This document shows positions 10,290 through 21,689 of a stretch of 64,000 nucleotides of DNA, one piece after another. A program made the position numbers and the translations under genes. The stretch covers positions 47,707-111,706 of the forward strand of contig KQ965867.1 in the NCBI GenBank assembly GCA_001574975.1. Direction: 5' to 3'. Position 1 is the first letter of the stretch; the number at the start of each line of letters is the position of its first letter. Under the pieces are notes generated by a model. That model was not told where the DNA came from. It saw only the letters and a list, made by a program, of their open reading frames with translations, and did no database searches. This DNA is from Gonapodya prolifera JEL478. Its lineage: Eukaryota; Monoblepharomycota; Monoblepharidomycetes; Monoblepharidales; Gonapodyaceae.

Positions 10290-13023
10290 TCACACACCCT
10301 CGCCCCACCCAGCCGACCCGGTCCGTCCTCTCGCTTTGGCCATCCCGCCAACACCCCGTTGCACTCCTGCCCCTGCCCCAGCTCCAACCGCAGCGACGGC
10401 GCACTTGTACGCTTCCCGCAACTGAGCAACTTTCAGCTCCACAACCTCCACGGCGTCTTCCATCTTATCGCCCCACACGTCCGCGGCATCTTCATCACCA
10501 CTACCACCTTCTGCCCCGTTCCCGTCCGTACCAGTCAAAGCCCTCTGAAGGTCCCACACCGCCTCGCTCAGCTCCCCCGCGGCGCGTCTTCGTGCCCTGC
10601 ACCGCGCACCTCCCGCAGACTCTGCAAGGCCCCAGGTGCTGTTTGGGTCGCGCCCAAGCGATGCAGCGTGGGACGCGATTTCGGTTGAGATGTTGTACAG
10701 GGTGTGCACGAGCGGGGACGATGGTGGGTAGGATGAGAGGAGCACGGGAAGGAGTGAGGTGAGGGAGGGTGCGAGTGCAAGGATTGCCGAAAGGGGGGTG
10801 GGAGCGTCTAAAGCGGAAGAGGAGAGTGAGAGCATGGAAGGGGAACGGGAGCGGGGGCGAGGGTGCTCTGGGGGAGCAAGATGGGCCGCAGGCTTGGCTG
10901 GTGGAGTAACAGCAGGGGTTGGAGCAGGCACACCCGTGTTAATCCGAAGTCCACCCCCTTGAACAGGTGGCGTCTTGGTCCTTGGAAGTGTCCGCGGTGG
11001 CGGTGCCGGGGCCGTCGAGAGAACTGGCGGAGCCACTGGTGTTGCTGATGATGAGAATGGTTCCATTCGCCTTGTGGGCATGCGATCTGGCCCCGGCACG
11101 GGTGCCGTCGACCCCGTCTGTGAAGTTTGCCCCGACGTGTGCGACGACCCCGACCGAGACGAGTTCGTCGCCGTCGTGTCGCCCGTGCGTGACGAGGTCG
11201 TCGTGGATGTGGATTCGGCTTCGGCGTCCGGCCCGTCGTGACCGGTGTGGGGGTAGGCATCGGCGGGGGAGGAATTGGGCCACGAGATGTGCTCGGCAGC
11301 CGGTGCCCCGTTGTATGACCCTGGACGTGCTGAAGGGAGGGCGCGCGACCCACTCGGTGAGGGAGGCGAAGGAGGGTTGAGCGACGGCACCGAGGGCGTT
11401 CGCGTGGACCACCCATCGACACCCGTGGGGAGCGTGCGCGTGGACGAGTGCAGCCGGATGAGTTGGTGAGGCGGGTCGAGGTGCGGGTTGGCAGAGGACC
11501 TTTGGGCTGGAGGGGAGGAGGAACTGAGCGAGTCGAAGGAGGTGATGGAAGATGTGCGGCGGTGGCGTGGTGTGGCTGCTCCCGCTCCCGGAGCTGGACC
11601 TAACTTGGCCGCCGGCGTCGCAAGAATAGACTGGTCCGTGCCCGTCCGCCCGGTCTCGTCGAGCGATTTCTTTTGCATCGCCACCACTGGCGCCACACGC
11701 GGTGGGAGCAGAGCCGAAGCAGCTGCTTCCATCAGCGGGGCTGACATGGATCTTCGTTTGCGTACGTAGGATGGGTCCGACGGGCCTGCGCCTGGAGGCC
11801 TGGGGCGCGCGCCCGAGGGGAGCTTGGAGGAGGCTTCGCCGTCGACGGACGAGGCCGTTGCTGAGCGGGAGTGGGTTTTTGTGGGTGACGCCAGGGCAGA
11901 TTTTGTGGGTGAGGGCGGGTGTTGTTTGGGAGGGGAGTGTTTCGGGTTAGGGGAGGGCGGGTTCTCGAGGTCGGGGGATTTGGCGAATGTGACGATTTTG
12001 AGTGGTTGCACCGGTTGCGGTTGCACGGGGGGCGGGTCGTGTCGATTGAACTTGAAGTGAGACGCGAGGTCGGCCACCGTGGATGAGTGCGCGAGGGATT
12101 TCGTTTGTGACCCCGTGCGCGGGATTTCATTCGAGTGGGACCTTTGGGACGACGAGAACGAGAGTGTGTTGATGGGGTGAGATGATTGGAGGGAGCTCCG
12201 CGGCGAAATGGGCGACAGAAGGTCCCGGGAGCCAGTGGACAGCGACGTGGAGTCCCATGGGTAGGTCGCATCCCGTATGGCGAAGATCCAGTTGTTCATA
12301 AGCACCGGTGTTGGGGCGGCGAGCGTGATGGAGGAGTCGTCGATGAGGTGGACGGTGAATGCTGGGTGGGATGTGGGCGTGGTGAGGAGGAGAGAAGGGG
12401 ATGAGTTCGTGTGTCTGGACACGGGTTGGGAGATCGAAAACGTACCGTGCCATCTTGGTCGCGATTTATGAGGCAATCAACGCGTCGCGGGTCAATATTC
12501 ATCGCTACTTCAACGTTCTAGTCCACTCATCACTCACCCTTTCCTCCACCAGGTGCGTTCTCGTTCATCCGTCACGCTCGCCTGCCGTTACCCAACACCA
12601 CGTCAATACCATCGATCAGACATCCCGTCACTTCCACACCACATAACTCACCCTCGCAATATCGCCCACTCCGACGCTCCACGCCACGCGTCCGATCCCC
12701 TCTGGTCCAAACAGCGACCCGTAACCGTACTCGAATCTCTTGCGCACCCCATCCAGCACGAAGTACCGCCTCTGCCACCTCCCGTTCGTGCCCAGCTTCT
12801 GCAGCCATCCCTTGTGGCTCAGATGCATGGATGGAACGCGTGGCGGACCCCCCAGCGGAGGCCATCGCTGCTGCTCGCCGGAGTTGCCCACTGCGACATC
12901 GCCGGATGCTGACGCGACGCCCGACGCAGATTTGGCAGCGGAGAGCGCCATCTCGGGGAGCGACGCGTTCGGAGAGTACGCGGGGCTAAGAGTGGGGAGT
13001 TCAAGGAGGTGATGGGTCACCAT
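10290..13023 (-). CDS. PH-domain protein with long Ser/Pro-rich region
   Basis: Three exons on the minus strand (13023-12652, 12581-12538, 12453-10290) join in phase, giving 859 residues from the ATG at 13023 (an ATG at 13050 would add nine). The 44-bp middle exon is supported because it alone restores phase and completes the domain. A pleckstrin-homology domain spans about residues 70-205: it opens with HKGWLQKLGTNGRWQRRYFVL and ends with WIFAIRDA, carrying the Trp typical of the last PH helix. Such domains bind phosphoinositides or proteins at membranes. The following 500 residues are Ser/Pro/Thr-rich, of low complexity and probably disordered. The last 150 residues are predicted helical (LSAILALAPSLTSLLPVLLSS, then an acidic segment), which could be an oligomerisation unit. 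No catalytic domain is visible. Convergent with the PARP-E2 gene. Confidence 0.82.
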
Positions 13024-13154
13024 GGATGTGAGTAAAAATTCAGTCAACATTCCCTGAAAAATGTAGTTACGTTTTGATAATTTGTTGTAAATCCACTATG
13101 TTAACAAATGAAGACTGTTCAAATATTCCACCTTCTATGTTCCAAAAGTCCTCT

Positions 13155-13640
13155 CTGCACACGGGCTTGTGACGTTTTCAATTTGCCTTTTGGACACAGC
13201 GTCACAGCACATGGGCCATCTGGCACCGTGCGCAAGTCTTGTTCGGTGCAAAGTTGGTGCACCCGAAAGCTGCACAGACGGACTCAACGTCTGAGTTTCT
13301 CAAAGACCACTCGTTGTTCCGCAGGGAGTCCAGCACATCCTGGACGTGATCAAGTCCAGGTGGGACAAATGTATCGTAAAATGGTAAGTGCAAATCAAAC
13401 CGATGCTGCAAAGCCCCTTCAACCAAGCTGTACTTTATGACCATGCCCTGCGTCTCTCTGTCCAGCAAATCCTGTTTGGTTCCGGAATCGATTGCCACCA
13501 GCGCTGATTGGAGCAAGTGGTTCGCTTTCATCACACGTTCGTAGTACTGTGCGTCTTCCCTTGTCATATCGGACGCCACCAGCAGGTTTAGAGCAGCCAC
13601 GAGGATACGACCATAGAGTGCGGACTTTTTTGCTGCTGAC
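13155..13640 (-). pseudogene. MYND zinc-finger protein relic
   Basis: A minus-strand frame gives about 130 residues of a helical region ending in a MYND finger. The first zinc ligands appear as CAAFGCTN and CARCQ. The second half of the finger then runs through two in-frame TGA stops: after QMAHV, and again at QKAN-stop-KRHKPVC, where a MYND finger normally has Trp. The second ligand pair is also out of register. The 5' part would run into the divergent membrane-protein gene, so the copy is truncated as well. Related but also damaged MYND copies lie near 42 kb and 48 kb. Confidence 0.72.
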
Positions 13641-13733
13641 GGGAAGATGATTGCGGCGCGATGTCAAGACCAACGACGAAAATGACAGCCATGGTATCGA
13701 TGAAGCCGTTCCCATTCGAGCGATCCACTGCTC

Positions 13734-14647
13734 ATGATGCCGACTGGGAGCACGGGAAAGGGAGAAAATGCGATGGTGAAAAGTTCGTCGGTGTCCGCAA
13801 CCACCGCACCACGATAAGCAATCGCCGAGCGAGCCCTGCTCCACTCAGGCGATGCCTTTTCTCTCTCTACAGGGCGGAGAGAGCGTCGAGCTCGCCACCC
13901 AGTCCCCCGATGGACAAAGCGGGCTCCGCGATGGCTTCCAAACGTTCGTGGAACGAATTGAGGACTTGATGGATGATGACGACGGAATACCTGCGCTGAA
14001 AGGATACCGCAAGACCCAACAGTATCTTGCGGTGAAGGTGAGCTCTGGTTCCCGATGCTTGTGGCCTCTGATCGAAACGACCTCCCCAACGCACCAACGC
14101 AAATTCGCGATCGCAGATAGTTCTATACCTCACCGCCCTCTTCAGCACGACTTTTCTGTATTGCTACCTTGCAGTCCTCTGCTTCCTGGCTGTGGTGGCC
14201 ATAAAAACATCGGAAGCACCGAGATCCGTTCTTTCACCGGTGATGGGACTCGCTGGTCTGGCGACCTTCTGCACTGCATTGTACGTGATTGTTATGGGGT
14301 ACAGCGTTGTGAGGAAGAAACTCGTGGCGCTGTCGAGGTGGGTCCATCGCTTTGCTGGAGAATGCTGCGGGTCCCGAACACGTGCTCGGTTTGATAGCAC
14401 CTATTTCTCCAGCATCCTGGTCCCAGCCGGTTCTATTCTACTTCTCCTCGCCACTTTGGCATGCCTCGCTTTTGCTCTTGGCAACATGAGTGTCGACACC
14501 GGATCAGGCGTGACAATCCAAGTTGTTCCACTCTCGTATGCGCCGAAACAAAAGGAGCCGATTGAAGCTGTTGGAATCGCTACCCTTGTGGTTCAGTTTG
14601 TCCACTGCGTGGCGTCGCTGGCGATTCGGTGGGCACCGGTTTATTGA
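13734..14647 (+). CDS. Four-helix membrane protein of unknown function
   Basis: Three exons (13734-13790, 13873-14037, 14117-14647), all joining in phase 0, give 250 residues. The first about 75 residues are soluble and polar. Four hydrophobic segments follow: one just after the second intron (IVLYLTALFSTTFLYCYLAV), one around GLAGLATFCTALYVIVMGY, one around SILLLLATLACLAFALG and one near the C-terminus (TLVVQFVHCVASLAI). There is no signal peptide, and I know no family with this pattern. Two adjacent ATGs (13734 and 13737) are possible starts. The exact phase agreement at both introns and the membrane segments argue for a real gene. It is divergent from the MYND relic. Confidence 0.68.
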
Positions 14648-15359
14648 TCCGACTAGGGACATTAGGTGATCGACTGAAAATCCGACATAGTTTGTTTTAT
14701 AGCTGTAAGTCTTAATCAAGCATCTGTGGCACATGAATGTACTTCGTCTTTTCTCCTAAAATGCTTCAACTCGGTCCGATTATGTGTTCTTTCGGGCCAA
14801 TAATACGCAGGAAAAGGAGGTTGTCTGATGAAATTCAACCAATTCCTTGGTTGGGGTTTCAAGCAGGCGCCAGAGCTGTACGGGATCATTGGGGAAGTCA
14901 ATTGTTGGTGAGCAGATCCGTTTGACGCCAAAGATAATTTTCATGATGCGCACCTGAAATTATTGTTTTCCTTGTTTCGTCGTGGTTCAGAACTTCCTTT
15001 TTATGTCCCTCCGAAAACCTGACACTCAGGGTCACGGTTAAGGTAACAGGGCCAATTAGGGACTGGGAACGCGCACCGATTGATTCCACGCAGCTCACCG
15101 GCAATGCGGGCCAGAAACACAGGAAGCTCTCCTTTTCCTGAAGTTTCCTCCCTGGCACTGCTTCAAGGGAGCGTCGTATCACGGGAACAGCCATGCATCG
15201 CCCTAAATCATTTTTCTTCGCATTTTTTTTTTTTTTTTTTTTTTTGTGTTTTTTGGAACAAACCCTCTCCGCCGGATCCCTCCAATTTACCTGGCAAGGT
15301 CATTTGCCAAATATAAGACTTCTCCTGCGCCTCGCAATTCCCTACAACAAACTGCTTCG
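14648..15359. other. Intergenic region upstream of the EXORDIUM-LRR gene
   Basis: No gene seen. The stretch contains a 23-base T run (15223-15245) and a TATA-like aaatataag at 15309-15317, about 45 bp before the EXORDIUM-LRR ATG. Both are plausible core-promoter elements. Confidence 0.45.
15223..15245. repeat. Uninterrupted run of 23 T
   Basis: A homopolymer T tract about 115 bp upstream of the EXORDIUM-LRR start. It could be a nucleosome-free promoter tract, or the poly(A) end of an insertion on the opposite strand. A 21-T run occurs at 20568-20588 upstream of the decayed EXORDIUM copy. Confidence 0.8.
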
Positions 15360-17607
15360 ATGGGCCGTGGGTTCATTGCACCAGCCTTTGCGGCTTTCAC
15401 TCTGCTTGCGGGAGCACTGCTTCTCCTCCCGAATGGGGCACACGCTTCGAACGGTCTGACCGTCATTCCACCTCAAGTTGCATACACCCCGGGTCGCAAG
15501 TCGATGACAAATCCAATCAATGTTTACATTAGTAAGTGTTCACCCCCTTTTGCTCCATACGTACGAGAACTCGTTGATGCCTTCCTGTTCACGTCGGTAG
15601 TTTGGTATGGTGCAAATTGGACCCCAAACAGCAAAGCTATCATTACCGATTTCATTGCTGGTTTCGACAAGTCTGATGTGTGGAAAGTGGCAACGAAGTG
15701 AGCGTACGCGTGCTCTGCTAATGGTGGGAAACAAAAACTCACAAAAATACTGCACCTGAATATGTTAGGTACTACAACACTGACAAAACTGGCACCTCGC
15801 CAAAGACGTTTGTTTCGAGCACCCTAAAGCTTAATGGCCAATCTGATGATCGTTCATATTCGCTTGGGAAATTCCTCAACTTCCACACCTCCAAAAACTA
15901 CGACGACCTCCTTACTTTAAGTACGTCACGAACGATAATTTACGTTGAATGGGACACATGCATCAAAAATCTTTAACGTAAACATAGTTCAAGCACACAT
16001 TCAAGGGGGGCGATTGCCAACGGACCAGAACGGCATCTATCTGGTTCTGACGGACGACCAAACACTCGAGGCCGGATTCATGAGGAACTATTGCTCCAGT
16101 AAGGGATACTCTTTTTGATCAAGACCGACGTTTATTCATGTTCAGTCCAACTCCTGTTCCTTAACAGAGGTTGGGAGCACTGCAGCTGTTAAACTCGCCG
16201 CGAAGCAGGCCAAAGACAATCGAATCAGCAGCAGAGCTCCAGATGTTCGATGGGTCTTCGCCGGAAGCACGAAGGCCACATCAAAGGATGGGCCTCTTGG
16301 ATGCACGTCATACAACACTGATGTCTCTCCTAACGGTAACCCTGACGTGGACATTATCGTCGATAGTATTGCGAACGGTATTCTCAACTTCGCCGTCAAC
16401 CCTGTAAGTGTTGGGATGTATTTGCAACTGCCTGTTTTGCTCATTTGTTCTCGATTAGTGGGTCGACCCGTCACTCGATGCTTGGTCAGACAAAGAGGAT
16501 GGCTGGAACGACGGATTTCCACCAGGTGAGTGACCTCTGAAGTTCCACAGAGAAGGGGAGACTAATACCTGTGATTCCGTCTTTCACTCGAATTTCCACG
16601 TCAACTTGGTCTGACCAGCCGCAAACTGCGCTTGTAAGTCTCTGTTGAACCCGTTTTAGGAGTTCATGAAAAAAGTAACACAACTTGCACAGTCAACTAT
16701 GGGAACACCGCTGTCGATGGTCAAGGGGCTCTTTACAACGAGCAATGGAACGGCCGGAAATACTTAATTCAGCGCATGTGGGACCCCGAAGCTCAACTCT
16801 GCCATCCGCGATCTGCCAATGTCCCTTCGGACTGCACAGCTCTGCAGCAGATCTTGAGCAATCAGACTTACCTTGGAGATGACTGCTGCAATTCGGGGTA
16901 AGTGGTTTCCTTTTGAAATCACACCATATTCCCGCATTTCAATATTGAACACTGCCCAAATAGATACGCGAGCTGCGCTAATGGTCACATCGTTGGATTG
17001 GACTTGACCAACTTTGGCCTCACCGATACCCCAGAGGTTGTCATTGACACGCTTCAATCGGCGTTTCCCGACCTTCGCGTCCTTGATCTCAGTAAGAACT
17101 CCATGGCCGCTGGTCCAGTCCCCACGTCAATCTGCCAATTCCAGAAGCTCGAATTCCTCTGGATGCGCAACTTCACAACCGCGCCAACGTCCCTTCCTGA
17201 CTGCTTTGGGAGCATGACGAATTTGAAGTTGTTCAGTGTGGTGTCCAACAGCCGACTTAGCGGGCCCGTCCCTCAGTCGCTGACAAAGCTCAGCAACCTG
17301 AGGGAAGTTTTACTGGATGGATGTGATTTCACAGGAACCTTCCCAGACTTTTCCAAGTCACCCAAGTTGACTGCTGTCTCTGCGTCTGGTAACTCGAAGC
17401 TCTCTGGTAAACTGTGAGTGACACGACCATCACCCCCGTCTCGTATCATGCCTCATTTATTCCTCTGCGCCCCCCAGCGTCTCCGGATACAAGGCGCTCG
17501 ATAAGCCACTGCTCAACAAAGACGGCACGTACGACGGAAGCTGCGATCTTTCTGGAACGAAAGTCTGCTCCGCAGGGGGCCCTGACTGCAAGGTTAAGAA
17601 GTGCTAG
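15360..17607 (+). CDS. Secreted EXORDIUM (Phi-1) domain protein with C-terminal leucine-rich repeats
   Basis: Ten exons (15360-15531, 15601-15697, 15769-15920, 15988-16098, 16168-16403, 16459-16525, 16619-16633, 16693-16897, 16964-17413, 17478-17607) join in phase to 544 residues, including a 15-bp micro-exon. Residues 1-30 form a signal peptide (LLAGALLLLPNGAHA). Residues about 50-330 match the plant EXORDIUM/phosphate-induced-1 family block by block: WYGANWTPNSKAIITDF, the SLGK segment, GIYLVLTDDQTLEAGF, SPNGNPDVDIIVDSI, and NGRKYLIQRMWDP before a Cys. Residues about 352-480 are plant-type LRRs (LDLTNFGLTDT, LRVLDLSKN, GPVPQSLTKLSNL, FTGTFPDFSKSPKL), followed by a Cys-rich end. Plant EXORDIUM proteins are secreted cell-wall growth regulators with no known enzyme activity. 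A fusion to LRRs in a fungus is unusual. A decayed copy lies 3.3 kb downstream. Confidence 0.88.
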
Positions 17608-17777
17608 ATCATATACAATGATTTACGTAATTATTGATATAACGATCACTACTTTCTGACTGTTGAATACCAAACCGTGCCACTGTTCCTTTCACTTGCC
17701 ATTTCGGACATTCCAGCTTCCGATATCCTCATCACGAAACTACACCGCATTCTTTGAATCTCCGGTTGAATCTAAAC

Positions 17778-19905
17778 ATGGCTGCCACGTTCTCGTCCTC
17801 CGCGCGCACCGTTGATCCATCAGCAGGGATTGGTTCCCCTTCAACCGGAGGACCTCACGACATCGGCGGCGTTCCACTGGTGGAGTGAGTGCAGCCGCAC
17901 GTTGTCCACGCCGATCGTTCTTGATTTCGGTCCCAAATTGTGATTGGCGCGACCGCATCGTTGTCCCCGAACCCAGCGAAAGCCCCTCACTGAACCTGGA
18001 AAACCACGTCAAAGCACTTTGGGAGAAGCAAGTGGATGCCATCCGGGGCATCGCTCAGGCCAAGGGTCTCATGAACGTCGACCAGCTTCGGCGGGGTGTT
18101 GAGCAACTCGAGCCCGAAGTGTACCGCGACTGGAGTTACTATGGTGGGTTTACATGCAGACATGCGAGCTCGCGAGAGAGGTGAAATGACCGAATGCTTT
18201 GGTGGTGTGGTTTGGATAGGCAAGTGGGCCGCCTCCATCTGCCGCATCCTCCTCGAAAAGGGCGCGCTCACCCAATCCGACCTCGACGCCGAGCTGGGCC
18301 CTCCTGCTTCCGATACCACGGTCCGATTTGCGCAAGGACAGCGCGTCCGCGTGAAACCGGAGCAGACTAAGTCGAGGTGGAGAAAACCACACCTGCGAGT
18401 GCCAGGGTACATCTACTCGGCGAGAGGGGTCGTGGAGAGAGTGGCGGGGGTGTTCAAGAACCCGGAGGCTCTGGCGTTTAATTTGGATACGGACGCGGTG
18501 CAGCCGTTGTATCGGTGAGTCTCCCCATACGTCGACTATCGTTCCAGATGTAGTAGCACGCGAATCTTTATCCTCAGCGTTCGTTTCCCCATGCGTGAAG
18601 TATGGAAGCAGTACCCTGGCTCGAACAACGACAGCATTGGTAAGTGACCCGAATTTGCATTGTTTGCTTCACCGTGACGACCCACCTCCACATCACCAAA
18701 CAAGACGTCGAGATATACCAGCAGTAAGTCGTGGCGAAATAATGCGTCTCTCGTGTGAAATCTCAATATCGCCACCTACCTTCGTCCGGGTCTCCATACA
18801 TCTGGGCACGCGGCATGCCCAACAGCTGGTTGGAACCCGATGATCACCCTTCACCTTCCACGGCATCCCACGATCACTCCCACACCGACCACGACCACTC
18901 CCACACAGACCACGCGCACTCCCACAACGATGACGGCACCTCGCACACCGGGCACGCTCACGACCACTCGTCGCCCGCCCACGCCCAGCACGCCCACTCA
19001 CACGACGGCGGCATCCCTCACGTGCACGAATCGCGCGCCCAAGTCGAGCAAACCGCCGTGGACCGTGAAGGTCCCGAAGGCGCCGACGAGCATTTCGCGA
19101 AATGTTTCATCGCGGCGTGTGTCAAGAAGGGCGTCACGAGCGTGCAGCAGCTCGCCGAGGTTGTAGAGAGGAGGGATGCGATTGAGGGGAGAGGTGAGTT
19201 TTCCTGCAAAGGACTTCGGTGTTGCACGTGGGGATGACGGAAGCGTTGTTACGTAAAGGGTTCGGACCGATCATCGTGGCCAAGGCATGGTCGGACCCAG
19301 AGTTCAAGAACCTGCTTCTCAAGGACGCCGCAAAGGCCGTGGCTGGCGTGGGCGTGGCCCTGGAGACGGAGATGATGGCGGTGGAGAACACGGAGTCGGT
19401 GCACAATGTATGTCAAATCGGCTTGGCCATGCGTGCTGCTTTAAACACCCTCATCACCCTCTTGATTCCCCATCCTTGCACACCATCTTCCCTCACTCTG
19501 CCCCCCCTCCCCCAACCCCAACCTACCACATCAGCTCATTGTGTGCACCCTCTGCTCATGCTACCCTCGCTCGGTCCTCGGACTCCCACCGGACTGGTAC
19601 AAGTCGCGCCTTTACCGCAGCCGCGCTGTGACAGACCCGCGGGGTCTTTTGAAGGAGAGCTTTGGGCTCGAGGTCCCAGGGAATGTGGAGTTGAGAGTTC
19701 AGTAAGTGCTGGGGTAGAATGTAGGCCGGTGGTGTACAATGGTGACTAATGCGACGTCAATTTCAGCGACTCGACAGCCGATATGCGGTACCTGGTCATC
19801 CCGGCGCGTCCTAAGGGCACCGAAGGGTGGAGCGAGGAGAAGCTGCAGGCGCTGGTAACGAGGGATATGATGGTAGGCGTAGCGGTGCCCAAGGTTGACG
19901 CGTGA
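17778..19905 (+). CDS. Nitrile hydratase, fused beta and alpha subunits with His-rich linker
   Basis: Nine exons (17778-17884, 17977-18143, 18220-18514, 18578-18639, 18705-18723, 18826-19193, 19259-19407, 19535-19701, 19767-19905) join in phase to 490 residues. The first about 220 are the beta subunit: [42 protein letters not shown] and the [10 protein letters not shown] end. A linker (about 230-290) holds some 19 His in about 55 residues, mostly as HDHSH and HAHSH units. The alpha subunit follows, with the metal-binding cluster CTLCSC (Cys393, Cys396, Cys398); Thr at the second position marks the cobalt type. Next come [11 protein letters not shown] and [15 protein letters not shown]. The enzyme hydrates nitriles to amides, normally as an alpha-beta complex with oxidised cluster cysteines. 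Fused beta-alpha forms with a His-rich linker were described in the choanoflagellate Monosiga. No signal or mitochondrial sequence is visible. No activator or amidase gene is in the window. Confidence 0.94.
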
Positions 19906-20940
19906 GGCATGGCGGAGGTGAATAATATTCCGCAGAAGTGGAAGCGGGAAAGGGACTGGAGACGATAGAAAGCGCAAAGAGGAAGGGGGTGGTAATGCAA
20001 AACCGGGACTACAACCGAGTACTCGATTGTTTTGCCAATACATCTACCAAGCCTGCCACCTGCGACTTCATGTGCCCCACCACACTCCATTTTTCCCCTG
20101 CAGAGTGCAGCTGCACTAGCGGGTCTGGATATTTCCTCATGTCTTCTGGATGTGTGCGTGTGCACGAAGAAGCCGCCTCAGCAACCGAGCATTGCATCTC
20201 CCTCCCCCACAACGAAAACGTGGTCTTCCGCAGCAAAGCGAAGCGTGGCTGCACGTTCTCTCCGTGCACTGTGGGGCCGTGCTCCTGCTCTGCGCGCCAT
20301 CGATTTCCGCTTCCTCCTTCTCCTTTATCAACTGCTGCGACTCGGCACACCCACTCGCATTCTGCGGCGAATGGCTCGGAATCCGACCCTGCGGCACGAT
20401 CGGTATTTTGCGACACAATCACTGCTGCATTCCGACGGTCAGGGCTCAGGCATTCGATGAGCAGTATACACGCAAAACAGAGGCGAGCTGACGCATTCAA
20501 TTCGACAGCATGATCTTTTACAGGGCGCAATTTTTTTGTCATGGGCCGAGGTTTTACATCATTTCAGTTTTTTTTTTTTTTTTTTTTTGGCCAAACTTGA
20601 CTGAACTTGCCGTTCAGGGCCATCCCAGGTACGCTCACACTTGGTGTGCGCGTTTGAGTGTCGACCGGAGCTCCCCATAAGTTTAACACACCGCAATGGA
20701 GGCGATAACGGCGTCCTCTGTAACTCCACAAATGCATCCTCGACATGCATTTTCAGGTCTTGTCGGAGTTTTAAGTAGGCGCCCTATATCGTAAATTTTT
20801 ATGCTTTCTTCACAGGAACAAACAGTCAAGTTCCGAAGGCTACATATCTACCTGATACGGTTCCTCGCGGACAATAAAAGCACCGTTAGTCGCCTTTGCC
20901 TTGGTCTGCTCCCACATGTCCAATCACCAAAAACAAAGCT
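19906..20940. other. No supported gene
   Basis: About 1 kb with overlapping open frames on both strands between 19940 and 20540 but no recognisable domain and no consistent splice structure. It contains the 21-T run at 20568-20588. The 3' part is the presumed promoter of the decayed EXORDIUM copy. Confidence 0.45.
20568..20588. repeat. Uninterrupted run of 21 T
   Basis: A homopolymer tract upstream of the decayed EXORDIUM copy, comparable with the 23-T run upstream of the intact gene. The flanking sequence is not obviously shared, so a common origin is not shown. Confidence 0.75.
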
Positions 20941-20944
20941 CTTC

Positions 20945-21440
20945 AATGGGTGGTCGCTGGTTCCTCGCCCAGCCCCAGCGGCTCTCACCGTGGTTGCACG
21001 AGCTGTCCTTCTCCTCCCGGACGGGGCACACGCTGCAAACAGTCTCTCCATCGTTCCACCGCAAATCGCGTACACTCCAGGCCGAACGTCGTTGACGAAC
21101 CCGATCGATGTTTACATTCGTGCATGACAGTCGTCCCCTTCATTCGTACCAGCGTCGCCCTGTTGAAGATGCCTAGCTGCGTTTTTGCCGATGAAGTGTG
21201 CTACGGTGCCAATTGGACTCTAAGTAGCAAAGCTATTATCACCAACTTTATCTCCGGATTGGGAAAGTCGGAAAGTGGCGACCAAGTGAATTTACGTGTC
21301 CCGTCAGTACTGATGTCAACCTAACCCGATTTGACGTGAAAATGTCACGCACTACAACACCGCCCAATCGAGCTCGACTGCTGAAACGCTCGTCTCGAGC
21401 ACCGTGAATCTCAACGGCCCGCAAATGGTTGTGTTTGTTT
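20945..21440 (+). pseudogene. Truncated, decayed copy of the EXORDIUM-LRR gene
   Basis: The signal-peptide exon is recognisable (VVARAVLLLPDGAHAANS, then PPQIAYTPGRTSLTNPIDVYI) but lies out of frame with the ATG at about 20945. The first splice donor present in the intact gene is changed here, so the exon runs into a stop. The second exon (YGANWTLSSKAIITNFISGL) and the start of the third (HYNTAQSSST to SSTVNLNGPQ) follow in different frames. Homology stops abruptly near 21425. No LRR part is found. This is a 5' fragment of a tandem duplicate. Confidence 0.85.
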
Positions 21441-21689
21441 GTTAGGAGCATCTTGGGATAGTACGCTAGCAACGTGAGTGCTCGCAAGTGGAAACCGATT
21501 GCTGAGACCTGTTCGGTGACTGATTAATATGTTGCGTCTCGACTTTGGTCTCTCTCGACGATCTCTGTTCAGTCTCACAGCTGCAAGTTTCCTTCCCCTC
21601 GTGAGTTGCCTTGCTTTGCATTTGAATTCAATGGGATCATTGAAGTGTTGGTTGTGAATCACTCCCGTTATCCTCCGTGCTCCCACTTA

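Noticed and set aside
10139-10762. Plus-strand open frame of 207 codons
   Set aside because: It is the antisense shadow of the PH-domain gene's 3' part, with Pro/Arg-rich low-complexity content and no domain.
13160-13215. TGA read as Trp in the MYND finger, suggesting a changed genetic code
   Set aside because: The nitrile hydratase, calaxin and peroxygenase genes in the same window end in TGA at the family-expected C-terminus, so TGA is a stop here; the MYND copy is simply broken.
18840-19166. Thr/Pro-rich frame overlapping the nitrile hydratase linker
   Set aside because: It is the alternative frame of the His-rich linker exon; only the His-rich frame connects both subunits in phase.
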